64,000 bases of DNA, taken from Pseudopedobacter sp044361595 (GTDB lineage: Bacteria; Bacteroidota; Bacteroidia; Sphingobacteriales; Sphingobacteriaceae). Below are positions 17,766 to 26,221 of this stretch, piece after piece. A program made the position numbers and the translations under genes. The notes beneath the pieces were generated by a model, which was not told the origin of the DNA, searched no databases, and saw only the letters and a program-made list of their open reading frames with translations. Every line of letters starts with the position of its first letter. Positions within the stretch are counted from its first letter, which is position 1. The stretch is from NCBI GenBank assembly GCA_044361595.1, contig JBIKIN010000010.1, positions 75,232 through 139,231 of the forward strand, given 5' to 3'.

Positions 17766-18746
17766 TTACTGTTTCAATATCCAAGCAAACATCAAAGGCA
17801 CTACAATAGTTGCGTCTGACTCCACAATGAATTTAGGCGTATTTATATCTAATTTCCCCCATGTAATTTTCTCGTTTGGTACGGCACCAGAATATGATCC
17901 GTAAGAAGTTGTTGAATCTGATATTTGGCAGAAATAGCTCCAAAAAGGAATATTCTCCATTTCCATATCTTGATAAAGCATTGGAACTACGCAAATAGGA
18001 AAATCTCCAGCAATACCGCCGCCTATTTGGAAAAAACCTAAACCTTTACCTCCAGAATTTTTAGGATACCAATCAGCTAACCAAGTCATGTATTCTATTC
18101 CGCTTTTCATGGTTAAAGCTTTTAATTGTCCTTTTATCACATAAGAAGCAAATATGTTTCCCATAGTAGAATCTTCCCATCCTGGTACTACTATTGGTAA
18201 ATTTTTCTCGGCGGCTGCTAACATCCAAGAGTTTTTAGGGTCAATTTCATAATATTGTTCCAAGTCACCACTTAACAACATTTTGTACATATACTCATGA
18301 GGAAAATAACGTTCACCAGCAGCTTCCGCATCTTTCCATATTTTTTCTATGTGCTTTTGTAAGCGACGAAAAGCCTCTTCTTCTGGAATACAAGTGTCAG
18401 TAACACGATTGTAGTGATTTTCTAATAAATCCCATTCATCTTGAGGACTTAAATCGCGATAATTTGGAACTCTTTTATAATGTGAGTGAGCTACCAAATT
18501 CATGATATCCTCTTCTAAATTGGCACCAGTACAAGAAATTATAGCCACTTTATCTTGTCTTATCATTTCTGCTAAAGAAATACCAAGCTCGGCAGTGCTC
18601 ATTGCTCCGGCAAGAGTAATCATCATTTTACCGCCTTCTAATAAGTGTGTTTCGTAACCTTTGGCAGCATCCATTAATGCTGCTGCATTAAAATGAAGAT
18701 AGTTTTTCTCTATAAATTGTGAAATTGGACCTCTTTCTACATTCAT
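17766..18746 (-). CDS. Deoxyhypusine synthase family protein
   Basis: A protein of 326 residues covering the full family. Visible marks are LAGAMSTAELG and SCTGANLEED (NAD-binding side), VVPGWEDSTMGN, GLGFFQIGGGIAGDFP, and the active-site lysine block EKITWGKL with K298. The classical enzyme transfers the aminobutyl group of spermidine to eIF5A, which bacteria lack; bacterial relatives can act on free amines, for example to form homospermidine. The substrate here cannot be read from the sequence. It is a lone gene, read away from the fatty acid synthase operon. Confidence 0.85.
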   Translation of the reverse strand: MNVERGPISQFIEKNYLHFNAAALMDAAKGYETHLLEGGKMMITLAGAMSTAELGISLAEMIRQDKVAIISCTGANLEEDIMNLVAHSHYKRVPNYRDLSPQDEWDLLENHYNRVTDTCIPEEEAFRRLQKHIEKIWKDAEAAGERYFPHEYMYKMLLSGDLEQYYEIDPKNSWMLAAAEKNLPIVVPGWEDSTMGNIFASYVIKGQLKALTMKSGIEYMTWLADWYPKNSGGKGLGFFQIGGGIAGDFPICVVPMLYQDMEMENIPFWSYFCQISDSTTSYGSYSGAVPNEKITWGKLDINTPKFIVESDATIVVPLMFAWILKQ

Positions 18747-18881
18747 AATTTGTAAGTTTTTTTTTGCAAAAATAGAATTTTGATTGGTACAAATAATTTA
18801 AAAAGATAATTAAACAATAATAATTGCTCCTAAGACTTCAATGGAAAAAGTGAATTAACAACTAACTTCACATTTAAAAAA

Positions 18882-18911
18882 TTGGAATTATAGCCAATAT
18901 TTATAATTTTG
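18882..18911 (+). promoter_or_regulatory. Promoter of the mini FAS-II operon
   Basis: TTG at 18882-18884, a 19-nt spacer and TAATTTTG at 18904-18911 fit the Bacteroidota consensus well. The predicted leader to the GTG at 18937 is about 22 nt. It drives the eight-gene operon that ends at 24479. Confidence 0.6.
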
Positions 18912-18936
18912 GAGTTTGTTAAAATAGATAGAATTA

Positions 18937-19659
18937 GTGGTAAAGAAACCAAAAGTATTAATTACTGGTGCAAGCAGAGGTTTGGGTTTAGCAATAGCAC
19001 AAGCCTTAAATAATGATTATTGCTTAATTTTACATGCTACCAAGGCAGAAAACATCACTCAACTTAAAGAAAACAATTACATATTAGCGGCTGATTTTTC
19101 TAAGCCAGAAGAGGTAGCCGCTTTTTGTAAGGCCTTAAAAGCACAACATGGGGAAGATCTTCATGCTGTAATTAATAACGCTGGTATTAATGTAAGTAAA
19201 TCTTTGTTGTTCCAGCCGGAGCGGGAAATTGACCATGCTATTCAAATAAATTTAAAAGCACCCATACAAATATCTAAAACTGCAGTTAAGATTTTTAGCA
19301 CCAAACAAAAAGGAGTTATCATTAACATGAGCTCGATGGTGGCCGATACAGGAAATGCGTTTCAAACAATTTACTCTGCAACTAAGGCAGGTTTAGCTAC
19401 TTTTTCCAAATCTTTAGCAAAAGAAACAGGTGTACTTTTTGAAAATAATCAAATTAGGGTATTGAGCGTTTCTCCAGGACTTATTGATACCGATATGACA
19501 GGCGCCATACCACAAGCAGAGCAAGACAAAATTATTAGTAATATTCCACTACGAAGAATGGGTTATGCAGATGAAATTGCTAAAGTAGTATTATTTTTAG
19601 TTTCAGATGGGGCATCATTTGTGAATGGGAGTACTATTCATGTAAATGGAGGGCTATAA
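18937..19659 (+). CDS. 3-oxoacyl-ACP reductase-like SDR (FabG type)
   Basis: A protein of 240 residues and a classical short-chain dehydrogenase. It has the NAD(P)-binding TGASRGLG (about 9-16), NNAG (about 87-90), the catalytic Ser in INMSSM (about 131-136) and YSATK (about 148-152), and ends in FVNGSTIHVNGG. It is expected to reduce 3-ketoacyl-ACP to the 3-hydroxy form. The start is a GTG: an in-frame TAG lies 12 nt upstream and the first ATG is far inside. It is the first gene of a compact operon with all other FAS-II activities; the next start follows after 1 nt. Confidence 0.85.
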   Translation: MVKKPKVLITGASRGLGLAIAQALNNDYCLILHATKAENITQLKENNYILAADFSKPEEVAAFCKALKAQHGEDLHAVINNAGINVSKSLLFQPEREIDHAIQINLKAPIQISKTAVKIFSTKQKGVIINMSSMVADTGNAFQTIYSATKAGLATFSKSLAKETGVLFENNQIRVLSVSPGLIDTDMTGAIPQAEQDKIISNIPLRRMGYADEIAKVVLFLVSDGASFVNGSTIHVNGGL

Positions 19660-19660
19660 A

Positions 19661-20197
19661 ATGGAGTTAAATTTAGTCGGTGTATCTCCAAAAAATATTC
19701 TCTTACATGGTCCAACTAAACTTTATGTAGATAATTACCATTGGCATGATCCCAAAATAGGTATCGTGGCAAGTTATACGCCAAACGCATTTGATGTAAA
19801 TGATCATTTCGGAGTTTTTAGAGGGGTAGATATGGTCGAATCTTTTGCACAAGCTACAGGTTCATGCGGTACTTTTCTCGAAAAATTAAAAAGAGGTGAA
19901 GATGCCAATCTTAATAACAACCATTATATACCTACTTTTATCAGTATCGGGAATGTAAATTTTCATTCGTATATATTAGAGGGCGAAACGCTCATTAATA
20001 TTGGGAAAATTATTTTTTATAAGTTTAGGCAGATTGTGGTTGATGGGAGAATTTACAAAGCTCCAAAAGATTTAGATTTGAACGCTTATTTTAAAAATTT
20101 TAACGAAGCAAAATTAACAAACTACGAATTAGATGAAAGCTTTACTTTAGTAGCCGAATTGTTTGGTATAACTGGTAGAGCAATAAAAAGAAAATAA
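19661..20197 (+). CDS. FabZ-like hotdog dehydratase
   Basis: A protein of 178 residues. The block NAFDVNDHFGVFRGVDMVES, followed by FAQATG, aligns with the FabA/FabZ signature (GHFP...PGV.MIEAMAQ). H49 and E60 sit at the positions of the catalytic His and Glu, but the loop between them is about three residues shorter than usual. The likely role is dehydration of 3-hydroxyacyl-ACP. The ATG at 19661 begins 1 nt after the ketoreductase stop; the frame is open further upstream only within that gene. Divergent, but its place between KR and ACP supports the call. Confidence 0.72.
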   Translation: MELNLVGVSPKNILLHGPTKLYVDNYHWHDPKIGIVASYTPNAFDVNDHFGVFRGVDMVESFAQATGSCGTFLEKLKRGEDANLNNNHYIPTFISIGNVNFHSYILEGETLINIGKIIFYKFRQIVVDGRIYKAPKDLDLNAYFKNFNEAKLTNYELDESFTLVAELFGITGRAIKRK

Positions 20198-20201
20198 ATT
20201 T

Positions 20202-20456
20202 ATGGAAAGACAAGAAATTATTGATGGATTAGTAGAAATATTGAAAACAGTAAGAACTATTGATCAAGAGAATTTAAAAAACATAACTGAAGACACAGAT
20301 TTTTTAACCGATTTAAAAACTCCATCAACTGAGATGATCAACATTGCTTCAAAAGCGGAGCAAAAATTTGATGTAGAATTTGATGATGACGATATAGACG
20401 ATTTAGGTTCTAAAGTGAAAGATTTTGTTGATTTAATCTTAAAATCTAAGAATTAA
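20202..20456 (+). CDS. Acyl carrier protein, divergent (PST instead of DSL)
   Basis: An acidic protein of 84 residues that fits the four-helix ACP pattern. The phosphopantetheine site aligns as DLKTPSTEMINI, where S42 takes the place of the DSL serine but the flanking Asp and Leu are Pro and Thr. The C-terminal helix region is strongly acidic (FDDDDIDDL), typical for docking to partner enzymes. It lies between dehydratase and ketosynthase genes, with a dedicated phosphopantetheinyl transferase three genes on. The altered motif suggests that this carrier is not used by the housekeeping enzymes (inference). Confidence 0.82.
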   Translation: MERQEIIDGLVEILKTVRTIDQENLKNITEDTDFLTDLKTPSTEMINIASKAEQKFDVEFDDDDIDDLGSKVKDFVDLILKSKN

Positions 20457-20461
20457 AAACC

Positions 20462-21811
20462 ATGAGTATTAAAGGAAGAAAGGTTGCTGTGGTTGGTATG
20501 GGAGGAGTTTTTCCTACTTGTAGCAACCTTTTGGATTTTGAACAAAAATTATTTAGCAACCAAAGTCTGATAAGAACTTGGGATAAATCCTTAGAGTATG
20601 GCAATAGAGTACGTTCTAGTGTAGCAGGTTATATTACAGAGGCTGAAGCTAATTTGGAAACGGTTTATTCTACTTTAGTAGAGGGCTATCCAGAAACTTA
20701 TATAGATTTATTGAGCAGAATACCAGATAAAAACCTAGCTACGGCAGATATTGGGAGTATTTGGTCTATGATTAGCAGTTTAGATGCTATTAAAATGGCA
20801 GGCTGGGAAAACAGTGAAGTAGAATCTGAAAAAACGGGTGTAATAGTAGGTTCTGGAAGCTGTGGTAGCGAAATACAACGTGTTGCGTGGAATAGTTTTT
20901 TTACTTTAGGTAAAAAAACTAGGACTTTAGGAAGTCATAATGTAGACCGAGGAATGGTTTATAGAGAAGCGGCAAATATATCTTGCTTAATCAAAAACCG
21001 AGGAGTTTGCGAATCTATAGGTTCTGCATGTGCAACTGGTTTAGGGAATATTGGTTATGCTTATCGCTTAATTAGTTTTGAATTACAAGACAGAATTATT
21101 GCGGGTGGAGCTGAGGGAACATCTTTCGAAACCTTTTTAGGTTTTGATGGGATGCAGGTATTAAGTAGAGGATTTGAGCCTAGCAAAAGCTCAAGACCAT
21201 TTGATATAGATAGAAATGGCTTTGTTTGCTCTTTTGGAGCTGGAATTGTTTGTTTAGAGGCATACGATATAGCCAAAGCAAGAGGTGCAAACATCATTGG
21301 TGTAATAGATCAATATTTTAACAATTCTGATGGTGATGGAGATATGTTTTACCCATCATTTAAAGGGCAACAAAGGCTATGGAAGGGTTTATTAGATGGT
21401 CATGCTACAAAACCTGATGTAGTTAAAGTGCATGGAACATCCACTCCTGCCGGAGATGCCATAGAATTATTAAGCGTTATTGACACTTTGGGCGATAAAA
21501 ACTACCACGTATCAGCACCTAAATCTCAATTTGGACATATGCTAGGTGCAGCTGGCTCGGTTGAGTTTATAGCTTCATTATTGATGCTGAAAAGACAAGA
21601 AGTTTTACCTTGTTTAAACTCAGATAATTTAAACTCAGAATTAGAAGTTTTTCAAACCTCACCCGATTGGGATGGGCCAAAAAATCCATTAAATAATTAC
21701 AGAGATTTATTACAACAAGAAACTATCAAGAAAGAAATAAATAGTATTGCTTGTTTAAATTATGGATTTGGCGGAACAAATAGTGCCATGATTGTTTCAA
21801 AAGATAATTAA
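20462..21811 (+). CDS. Beta-ketoacyl-ACP synthase (FabF/KAS II-like)
   Basis: A protein of 449 residues. The thiolase-fold catalytic triad is intact: C190 in GSACATG, H324 in VHGTSTPAGD and H359 in FGHMLGAAGS, with the conserved Lys just before it (PKSQ). It should condense acyl units with malonyl-ACP and is the only ketosynthase in the operon. The N-terminal GMGGVFP is typical. The stop overlaps the next start by 1 nt (TAATG), showing translational coupling with the enoyl reductase gene. Confidence 0.88.
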   Translation: MSIKGRKVAVVGMGGVFPTCSNLLDFEQKLFSNQSLIRTWDKSLEYGNRVRSSVAGYITEAEANLETVYSTLVEGYPETYIDLLSRIPDKNLATADIGSIWSMISSLDAIKMAGWENSEVESEKTGVIVGSGSCGSEIQRVAWNSFFTLGKKTRTLGSHNVDRGMVYREAANISCLIKNRGVCESIGSACATGLGNIGYAYRLISFELQDRIIAGGAEGTSFETFLGFDGMQVLSRGFEPSKSSRPFDIDRNGFVCSFGAGIVCLEAYDIAKARGANIIGVIDQYFNNSDGDGDMFYPSFKGQQRLWKGLLDGHATKPDVVKVHGTSTPAGDAIELLSVIDTLGDKNYHVSAPKSQFGHMLGAAGSVEFIASLLMLKRQEVLPCLNSDNLNSELEVFQTSPDWDGPKNPLNNYRDLLQQETIKKEINSIACLNYGFGGTNSAMIVSKDN

Positions 21812-22620
21812 TGATTGATAATAAAAATAAAGTAGCGGTAATTTTTGGCGTTAGAAACGAGAGTTCTATTGCTTTTCAAATAGCTTTAAAGCTTCATTTA
21901 TCAGGATGTAAAGTTGCTGTTAGTTACACCAATGAAACAAAAAATGATGTTTTAGAAATTCTAAAATTGCATCAAATAGAAAGCATTACCCAAGAAGTAG
22001 ATGTGAAAAATGAGCAAGAAATTGCTGCCTTTTTAAACAAAGTGTTTACAAATTGGGGACCTATCAATTACTTATTACATGGTGTGGCTTATGGTAACCA
22101 AAACGTACTATGCAATACTTTTTACGGTTCTGAGGAAACTGCCCCAAGCTATATTAATATTCCGTTTGAAGATTTAATGGAATCTTTTAATATCAGTGCT
22201 TATTCTTTATTAAGAATTAGTCGAGTTGCCGAACCTTTATTAGCAAAAAACGCATCAATACTTACATTAACTTATAACGCTTCGCAAAGGGTATTTCCTA
22301 ATTATGCAGGCATGTCTATCAACAAGGCTGCTTTAGAAAACATCATGCAATATTTAGCTCATTATTTTAGGAACAATCAGGTTAGGGTAAATGCTATTTC
22401 GGCAGGTTTAGTAATGACTACCTCATCTGGAAGCTTAAATGGTGTTAGAAAACTAAGAAAAATTGGTAAAGTAACTGCTCCGCTCGGAAATGTAACTGCA
22501 GAAGATGTTGCTAATTCTGCTTTATATTATTTCTCTAATTTATCAGAAAAAATAACCGGAAATATCCATTTTGTTGATGGCGGTTTTAATATCATGGGTC
22601 TTGCTGTTGAAGAAATTTAA
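21811..22620 (+). CDS. Enoyl-ACP reductase-like SDR (FabI type)
   Basis: A protein of 269 residues. FabI features are the nucleotide site VAVIFGVRNESSIAF, the central LLHGVAYG, and the catalytic Tyr-x6-Lys in NYAGMSINKAALE, which is FabI spacing rather than the Yx3K of FabG. The C-terminal GNIHFVDGGFNIMG is also typical. It should reduce enoyl-ACP, so the operon can make saturated chains. It is coupled to the ketosynthase by a 1-nt overlap. Confidence 0.86.
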   Translation: MIDNKNKVAVIFGVRNESSIAFQIALKLHLSGCKVAVSYTNETKNDVLEILKLHQIESITQEVDVKNEQEIAAFLNKVFTNWGPINYLLHGVAYGNQNVLCNTFYGSEETAPSYINIPFEDLMESFNISAYSLLRISRVAEPLLAKNASILTLTYNASQRVFPNYAGMSINKAALENIMQYLAHYFRNNQVRVNAISAGLVMTTSSGSLNGVRKLRKIGKVTAPLGNVTAEDVANSALYYFSNLSEKITGNIHFVDGGFNIMGLAVEEI

Positions 22621-22621
22621 T

Positions 22622-23005
22622 TTGGAAAACATCATCGAACAACTATCAATCGAAAAAGATTTTGCCATTGGAAATGATGTTGTTTTTTTACCAGATTTTG
22701 TAGCTTCTTTCAATCCACTGTTTCAGAAAAAGGTTTATACCCAAAATGAAATATATTATTGTGAGCAGTTTCAAGAAAGTATTTTAAGATACGCATCTAC
22801 TTGGGCAGCCAAGGAAGCAGTTTATAAAGCGGTAAAGCAAATAAACTCAATGCCATTGCCATTTAAAAAAATAGAAATATTGAGAGAAAAAATTGGAGGT
22901 AAACCATCAGTAATCCTACCAATAACTTTAAAAAATCTTACTATTAGCCTAAGTATCACTCATGATGGAGATTATATTTGGGCCATTGCATTTTTAAAAA
23001 AATAG
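22622..23005 (+). CDS. Phosphopantetheinyl transferase (AcpS type)
   Basis: About 127 residues. AcpS/Sfp superfamily marks are IGNDVVFLPDF near the N-terminus (metal-binding Asp) and the STWAAKEAVYKAV helix with its KE pair. It would load the 4'-phosphopantetheine arm onto the operon's unusual ACP. I propose the TTG at 22622, 1 nt after the enoyl reductase stop; ATGs at 22571 and 22577 are in frame but lie well inside the previous gene. The start is inferred. Confidence 0.78.
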   Translation: MENIIEQLSIEKDFAIGNDVVFLPDFVASFNPLFQKKVYTQNEIYYCEQFQESILRYASTWAAKEAVYKAVKQINSMPLPFKKIEILREKIGGKPSVILPITLKNLTISLSITHDGDYIWAIAFLKK

Positions 23006-23011
23006 TTTTGA

Positions 23012-23845
23012 ATGACAGACCATTATTTTGAGCATCCATTAGTAAAACTTCATTACTACAAATTTGGAACTGGAAATAAAGTGATGTTATGTTTTCATGG
23101 CTTTGGAATGCATGGAAAACAGTTTAAACAATTAGCCGCAACTTTAGGAGACCAATATACATTTTACGGTTTCGATTTGTTTTTTCATAAAGAAACCATC
23201 TTAAAAAATAACAACATCTCTTACATTAAATCAGGTATTAGTAAGCAAGAATTAGCCAATATTTTTGTGGATTTTTGTAGAGCGCAAACCATTCAAAAAT
23301 TCTCATTAATTTCTTATTCTATGGGCTCGCATTACGCTGCCACCTTAGTAGAAGAAGTACCAATCATGGTCGAAGAGTTTATAACCGCCGCCCCAGCAAC
23401 ACTTAAACCGGGCTGGTTAGTTACTTTTTTGAGTAGGAATAAATTAGGCAATAAGCTATTAGAAAAACTAGCATTAAGTAAAAATGGGCTAGTTAATTTA
23501 CTCGCTTTAGTAAAAAAACTAAAAATAGTAGATCATAAAATGCATGAGATACTATATCGAGAAATTGAAACTTACCAATTACGTTTTAATTTTTATGCTT
23601 GCTTTACTTTTTTAAAACACTTAAAGCTTGATCAAACAAAATTTATAGCCTGCTTAAATAAACATCAAATCAATAGTATCTTTATTTTTGGAATCAGAGA
23701 TCATAATTATCCTCCAAAAATAGGCGCTGGGATAATTTCCGAAATCAAGCTCGCTAAAGAATATGTTTTAGACTCAAATCATGAAATGATTAACGAAGGT
23801 TTTGCCATTAAATTAAAAGAAATTATTCATGATCATAAAAAATAA
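23012..23845 (+). CDS. Alpha/beta hydrolase (possible thioesterase)
   Basis: A protein of 277 residues with an alpha/beta hydrolase fold: oxyanion strand CFHGFGMHG near residue 28-36, nucleophile elbow SYSMGS (G-x-S-x-G with Ser for the first Gly), Asp candidate in FGIRDHNYP and His in DSNHEMINEG. Its position between the phosphopantetheinyl transferase and an acyltransferase suggests release of the acyl chain from ACP or handling of the product; this is inference from context. It overlaps the next gene by 17 bp. Confidence 0.75.
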   Translation: MTDHYFEHPLVKLHYYKFGTGNKVMLCFHGFGMHGKQFKQLAATLGDQYTFYGFDLFFHKETILKNNNISYIKSGISKQELANIFVDFCRAQTIQKFSLISYSMGSHYAATLVEEVPIMVEEFITAAPATLKPGWLVTFLSRNKLGNKLLEKLALSKNGLVNLLALVKKLKIVDHKMHEILYREIETYQLRFNFYACFTFLKHLKLDQTKFIACLNKHQINSIFIFGIRDHNYPPKIGAGIISEIKLAKEYVLDSNHEMINEGFAIKLKEIIHDHKK

Positions 23846-24479
23846 ACCATTACCTCGAATAATTCTTTTTGCGCTCTTAAAATTTATGTTTTGGGTGTTA
23901 AAAAAGTTTTATAATAAAATAAAGATTTACGATGTCCCTATTAATCCAGATTCGTCTTATGTGTTAATGTGTAACCATTTGGGGTTTTTAGATGGTTTTT
24001 GGGCTTTATATCTAAGTTACCATGCCATTAGTAAAAAGCAAAAGGCAAATAATAATTATATATTAATCTTGAAAAAGCAATTACAAAAAAATCCTTGGCT
24101 AAAATATTTTGGTTGTTTTTCTATAGTTCCTCATTCAAAATCGGCTGATGAAAGTCTAAAATATGCTGCAGAAATTTTAAGCACACCCGGCAATGTGTTA
24201 ATTATTTTTCCGCAGGGAAACATAGAATCTCAGTATGTAAGGCATATTGAATTTAAAGATGGTTTAAGTAAAATTATGCCTCAAGTTAAAGGAAACTGTC
24301 AGTTAATTTGGAGTACTAACCTAACCGAATACTTTGAGAGTTTAAAGCCTACATTATTTTGCCACATGCTTGATTGTGGAACTAATCAGCATTTTAATTT
24401 CGATGAATTAAAATCAAATATTAATCAACACCATAAAAAAGCCATTCAAAAACAAATTAGGTTTACCATAGAAACTTAA
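23829..24479 (+). CDS. PlsC-like lysophospholipid acyltransferase family protein
   Basis: A protein of 216 residues with an N-terminal hydrophobic segment (about 10-27). The acyltransferase motif CNHLGFLDGFW gives H50-x4-D55. The second motif reads IIFPQGNIES, with Gln for the usual Glu of FPEG. It is the last gene of the operon and likely transfers the finished acyl chain to an acceptor lipid or alcohol. The acceptor is unknown. It ends immediately next to the stop of the opposing TPR gene. Confidence 0.75.
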   Translation: MIIKNKPLPRIILFALLKFMFWVLKKFYNKIKIYDVPINPDSSYVLMCNHLGFLDGFWALYLSYHAISKKQKANNNYILILKKQLQKNPWLKYFGCFSIVPHSKSADESLKYAAEILSTPGNVLIIFPQGNIESQYVRHIEFKDGLSKIMPQVKGNCQLIWSTNLTEYFESLKPTLFCHMLDCGTNQHFNFDELKSNINQHHKKAIQKQIRFTIET

Positions 24480-25970
24480 TTAATTATTGTAGCCTATCCT
24501 TTTTAAACCATCCTTAGCTTTATTTTCTATACTGTTTTCGTATTGGTGATTTTTCATATTGACAGCTATTCTAAAAAAATTGGCAGCTTTTAGCTTATCA
24601 TTCTTTTTCTCGTAGATATAACCAGCAAATAAAGCAGCGTTTGCTGCAAAATAATAATTACTCTTACTTCCTAAACTAATTGCTTTTTGGTAATTAATTA
24701 CTGCTTCATTAGTTTTATTAAGTTCGCCGTATATTCTACCTAATCTATAGTGTATTTCTATTTTATCGCGTAATAAGTTGAAACTAGCAGCTGATTTATC
24801 GTCAATAAAAGAAAGTGCTTTGGAAAAGTAACCACCATCAAAGCTATATCTTGCTTTTAATAAATCTATATTGGCAGGGCTATCATTAGCTTCTAAAAGT
24901 GCTTGTTTATCTTTTTCATCAATTAAATTACCTTGAGATTTTACCAACCTGAGAAAGGATTGATATTTTTCATTATCGCCTCTTAACAAATAAAAATAGG
25001 CTAGTTTTAAATAAGCATCCTTTACAAAGTTAATCCCATCATATTCCTTTAAATACTTGATTAGGTAAACATAAGCATCGGCATCGTTTCTATTAAGTTT
25101 AGCAGAACCTAGAACATAATTCACCTTAGGAAAATTGACATAATTACCTTTAAGGTTTTTAACAGTAGATAAATAATGTATAGCGGTGTCGTTCTTACCA
25201 TTTCTATAAGATACATAGCCTTGTAAATACGTTTTTAACAAGCTTCCATCATTAAAATTATTTAAAAGATTCATTGTCTTTTGATAATTAGATAAATCTG
25301 GTCTTAAATCTGTTTCTATGTAACAAAGTAAAAACGTGATTTCGTCTCTATAAAATTGATAAGGCGTTTTAGATATGTTAACTGATAAGTTTTGCAACAT
25401 GGCAACACCTTTATTAGCATCGCCCTTAAAACCAAAAGTTTGCAGCATCCCTTTAAGGTTAGAAGGTACTGAGCCCATAATCACCTCAACCAATGCTAAA
25501 CTTTTTTTAGCTGGTAAAAAATTAGAGAATTTTTGCTCGTTCTGTCTTAATAAATTATCAGCTTTTTTAATATCTAAAGCAGAAGAAACGTAGTCTTGAA
25601 AACGGCCCTTTAACATGCCCCATTGTAAATTTATCTCTGCTTGTGCATAAAGATAATAAGGCGAAGAAGCGTCATTACCCGCTATTTTATTTAATCTAAC
25701 CCCTTTTAAATCCTTCAGTTTATTGTAGTCAGACATGTTCTCCGAAATCAATATTTTAAAAAAATCGATATAGTTTTCCAATAAAACTACTATGCCATTA
25801 TTGGGGTGTTGCTGTTTTTCTACCTTTAGAATGTTCTCTGCATCTGATAACCTTAAATCAAAAATAGCCTCGTAAGCTTTGATGCAGTTTGCGTTATATT
25901 CAAAATTGGCTTTACTTGAAATTGAGAAAAATAATAAGATTGAGAAAAGTAATGTAATTTTCTTTAGCAT
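24480..25970 (-). CDS. Secreted TPR-type repeat protein
   Basis: A protein of 496 residues with a signal peptide (MLKKITLLFSILLFFSISSKA) and alpha-helical repeats. Clear TPR units are near the C-terminus (YRLGRIYGELNKTNEAVINY and the following ALFAGYIYEKKNDKLKAANF). The middle part, with QTFGFKGDANKGVAMLQNL, resembles Bacteroidota proteins related to the DUF3808/TPR-39 group. The function is unknown, perhaps a periplasmic scaffold. It converges with the FAS operon with no gap between the stops. Confidence 0.72.
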   Translation of the reverse strand: MLKKITLLFSILLFFSISSKANFEYNANCIKAYEAIFDLRLSDAENILKVEKQQHPNNGIVVLLENYIDFFKILISENMSDYNKLKDLKGVRLNKIAGNDASSPYYLYAQAEINLQWGMLKGRFQDYVSSALDIKKADNLLRQNEQKFSNFLPAKKSLALVEVIMGSVPSNLKGMLQTFGFKGDANKGVAMLQNLSVNISKTPYQFYRDEITFLLCYIETDLRPDLSNYQKTMNLLNNFNDGSLLKTYLQGYVSYRNGKNDTAIHYLSTVKNLKGNYVNFPKVNYVLGSAKLNRNDADAYVYLIKYLKEYDGINFVKDAYLKLAYFYLLRGDNEKYQSFLRLVKSQGNLIDEKDKQALLEANDSPANIDLLKARYSFDGGYFSKALSFIDDKSAASFNLLRDKIEIHYRLGRIYGELNKTNEAVINYQKAISLGSKSNYYFAANAALFAGYIYEKKNDKLKAANFFRIAVNMKNHQYENSIENKAKDGLKRIGYNN

Positions 25971-26221
25971 GTTGATAGACGATAATTAAAACTAGAATTG
26001 CTTATTTAACAACAATAACCAACCTCTATTATTATGTTTTATTGTATAAATGAATATAGATAAATCAAACATTACAAACTTATATAATTACGCCTTCACC
26101 GCCAATTTTATATTTTATTTTAATAGATGGAAACGAAAATATTTGTATTTGAAAAATCCTTTTAAAAAATTAATTAGTAAATATTGTTAGTTTTAAAGCA
26201 CTTTTGCAATTTGAAAATTAT

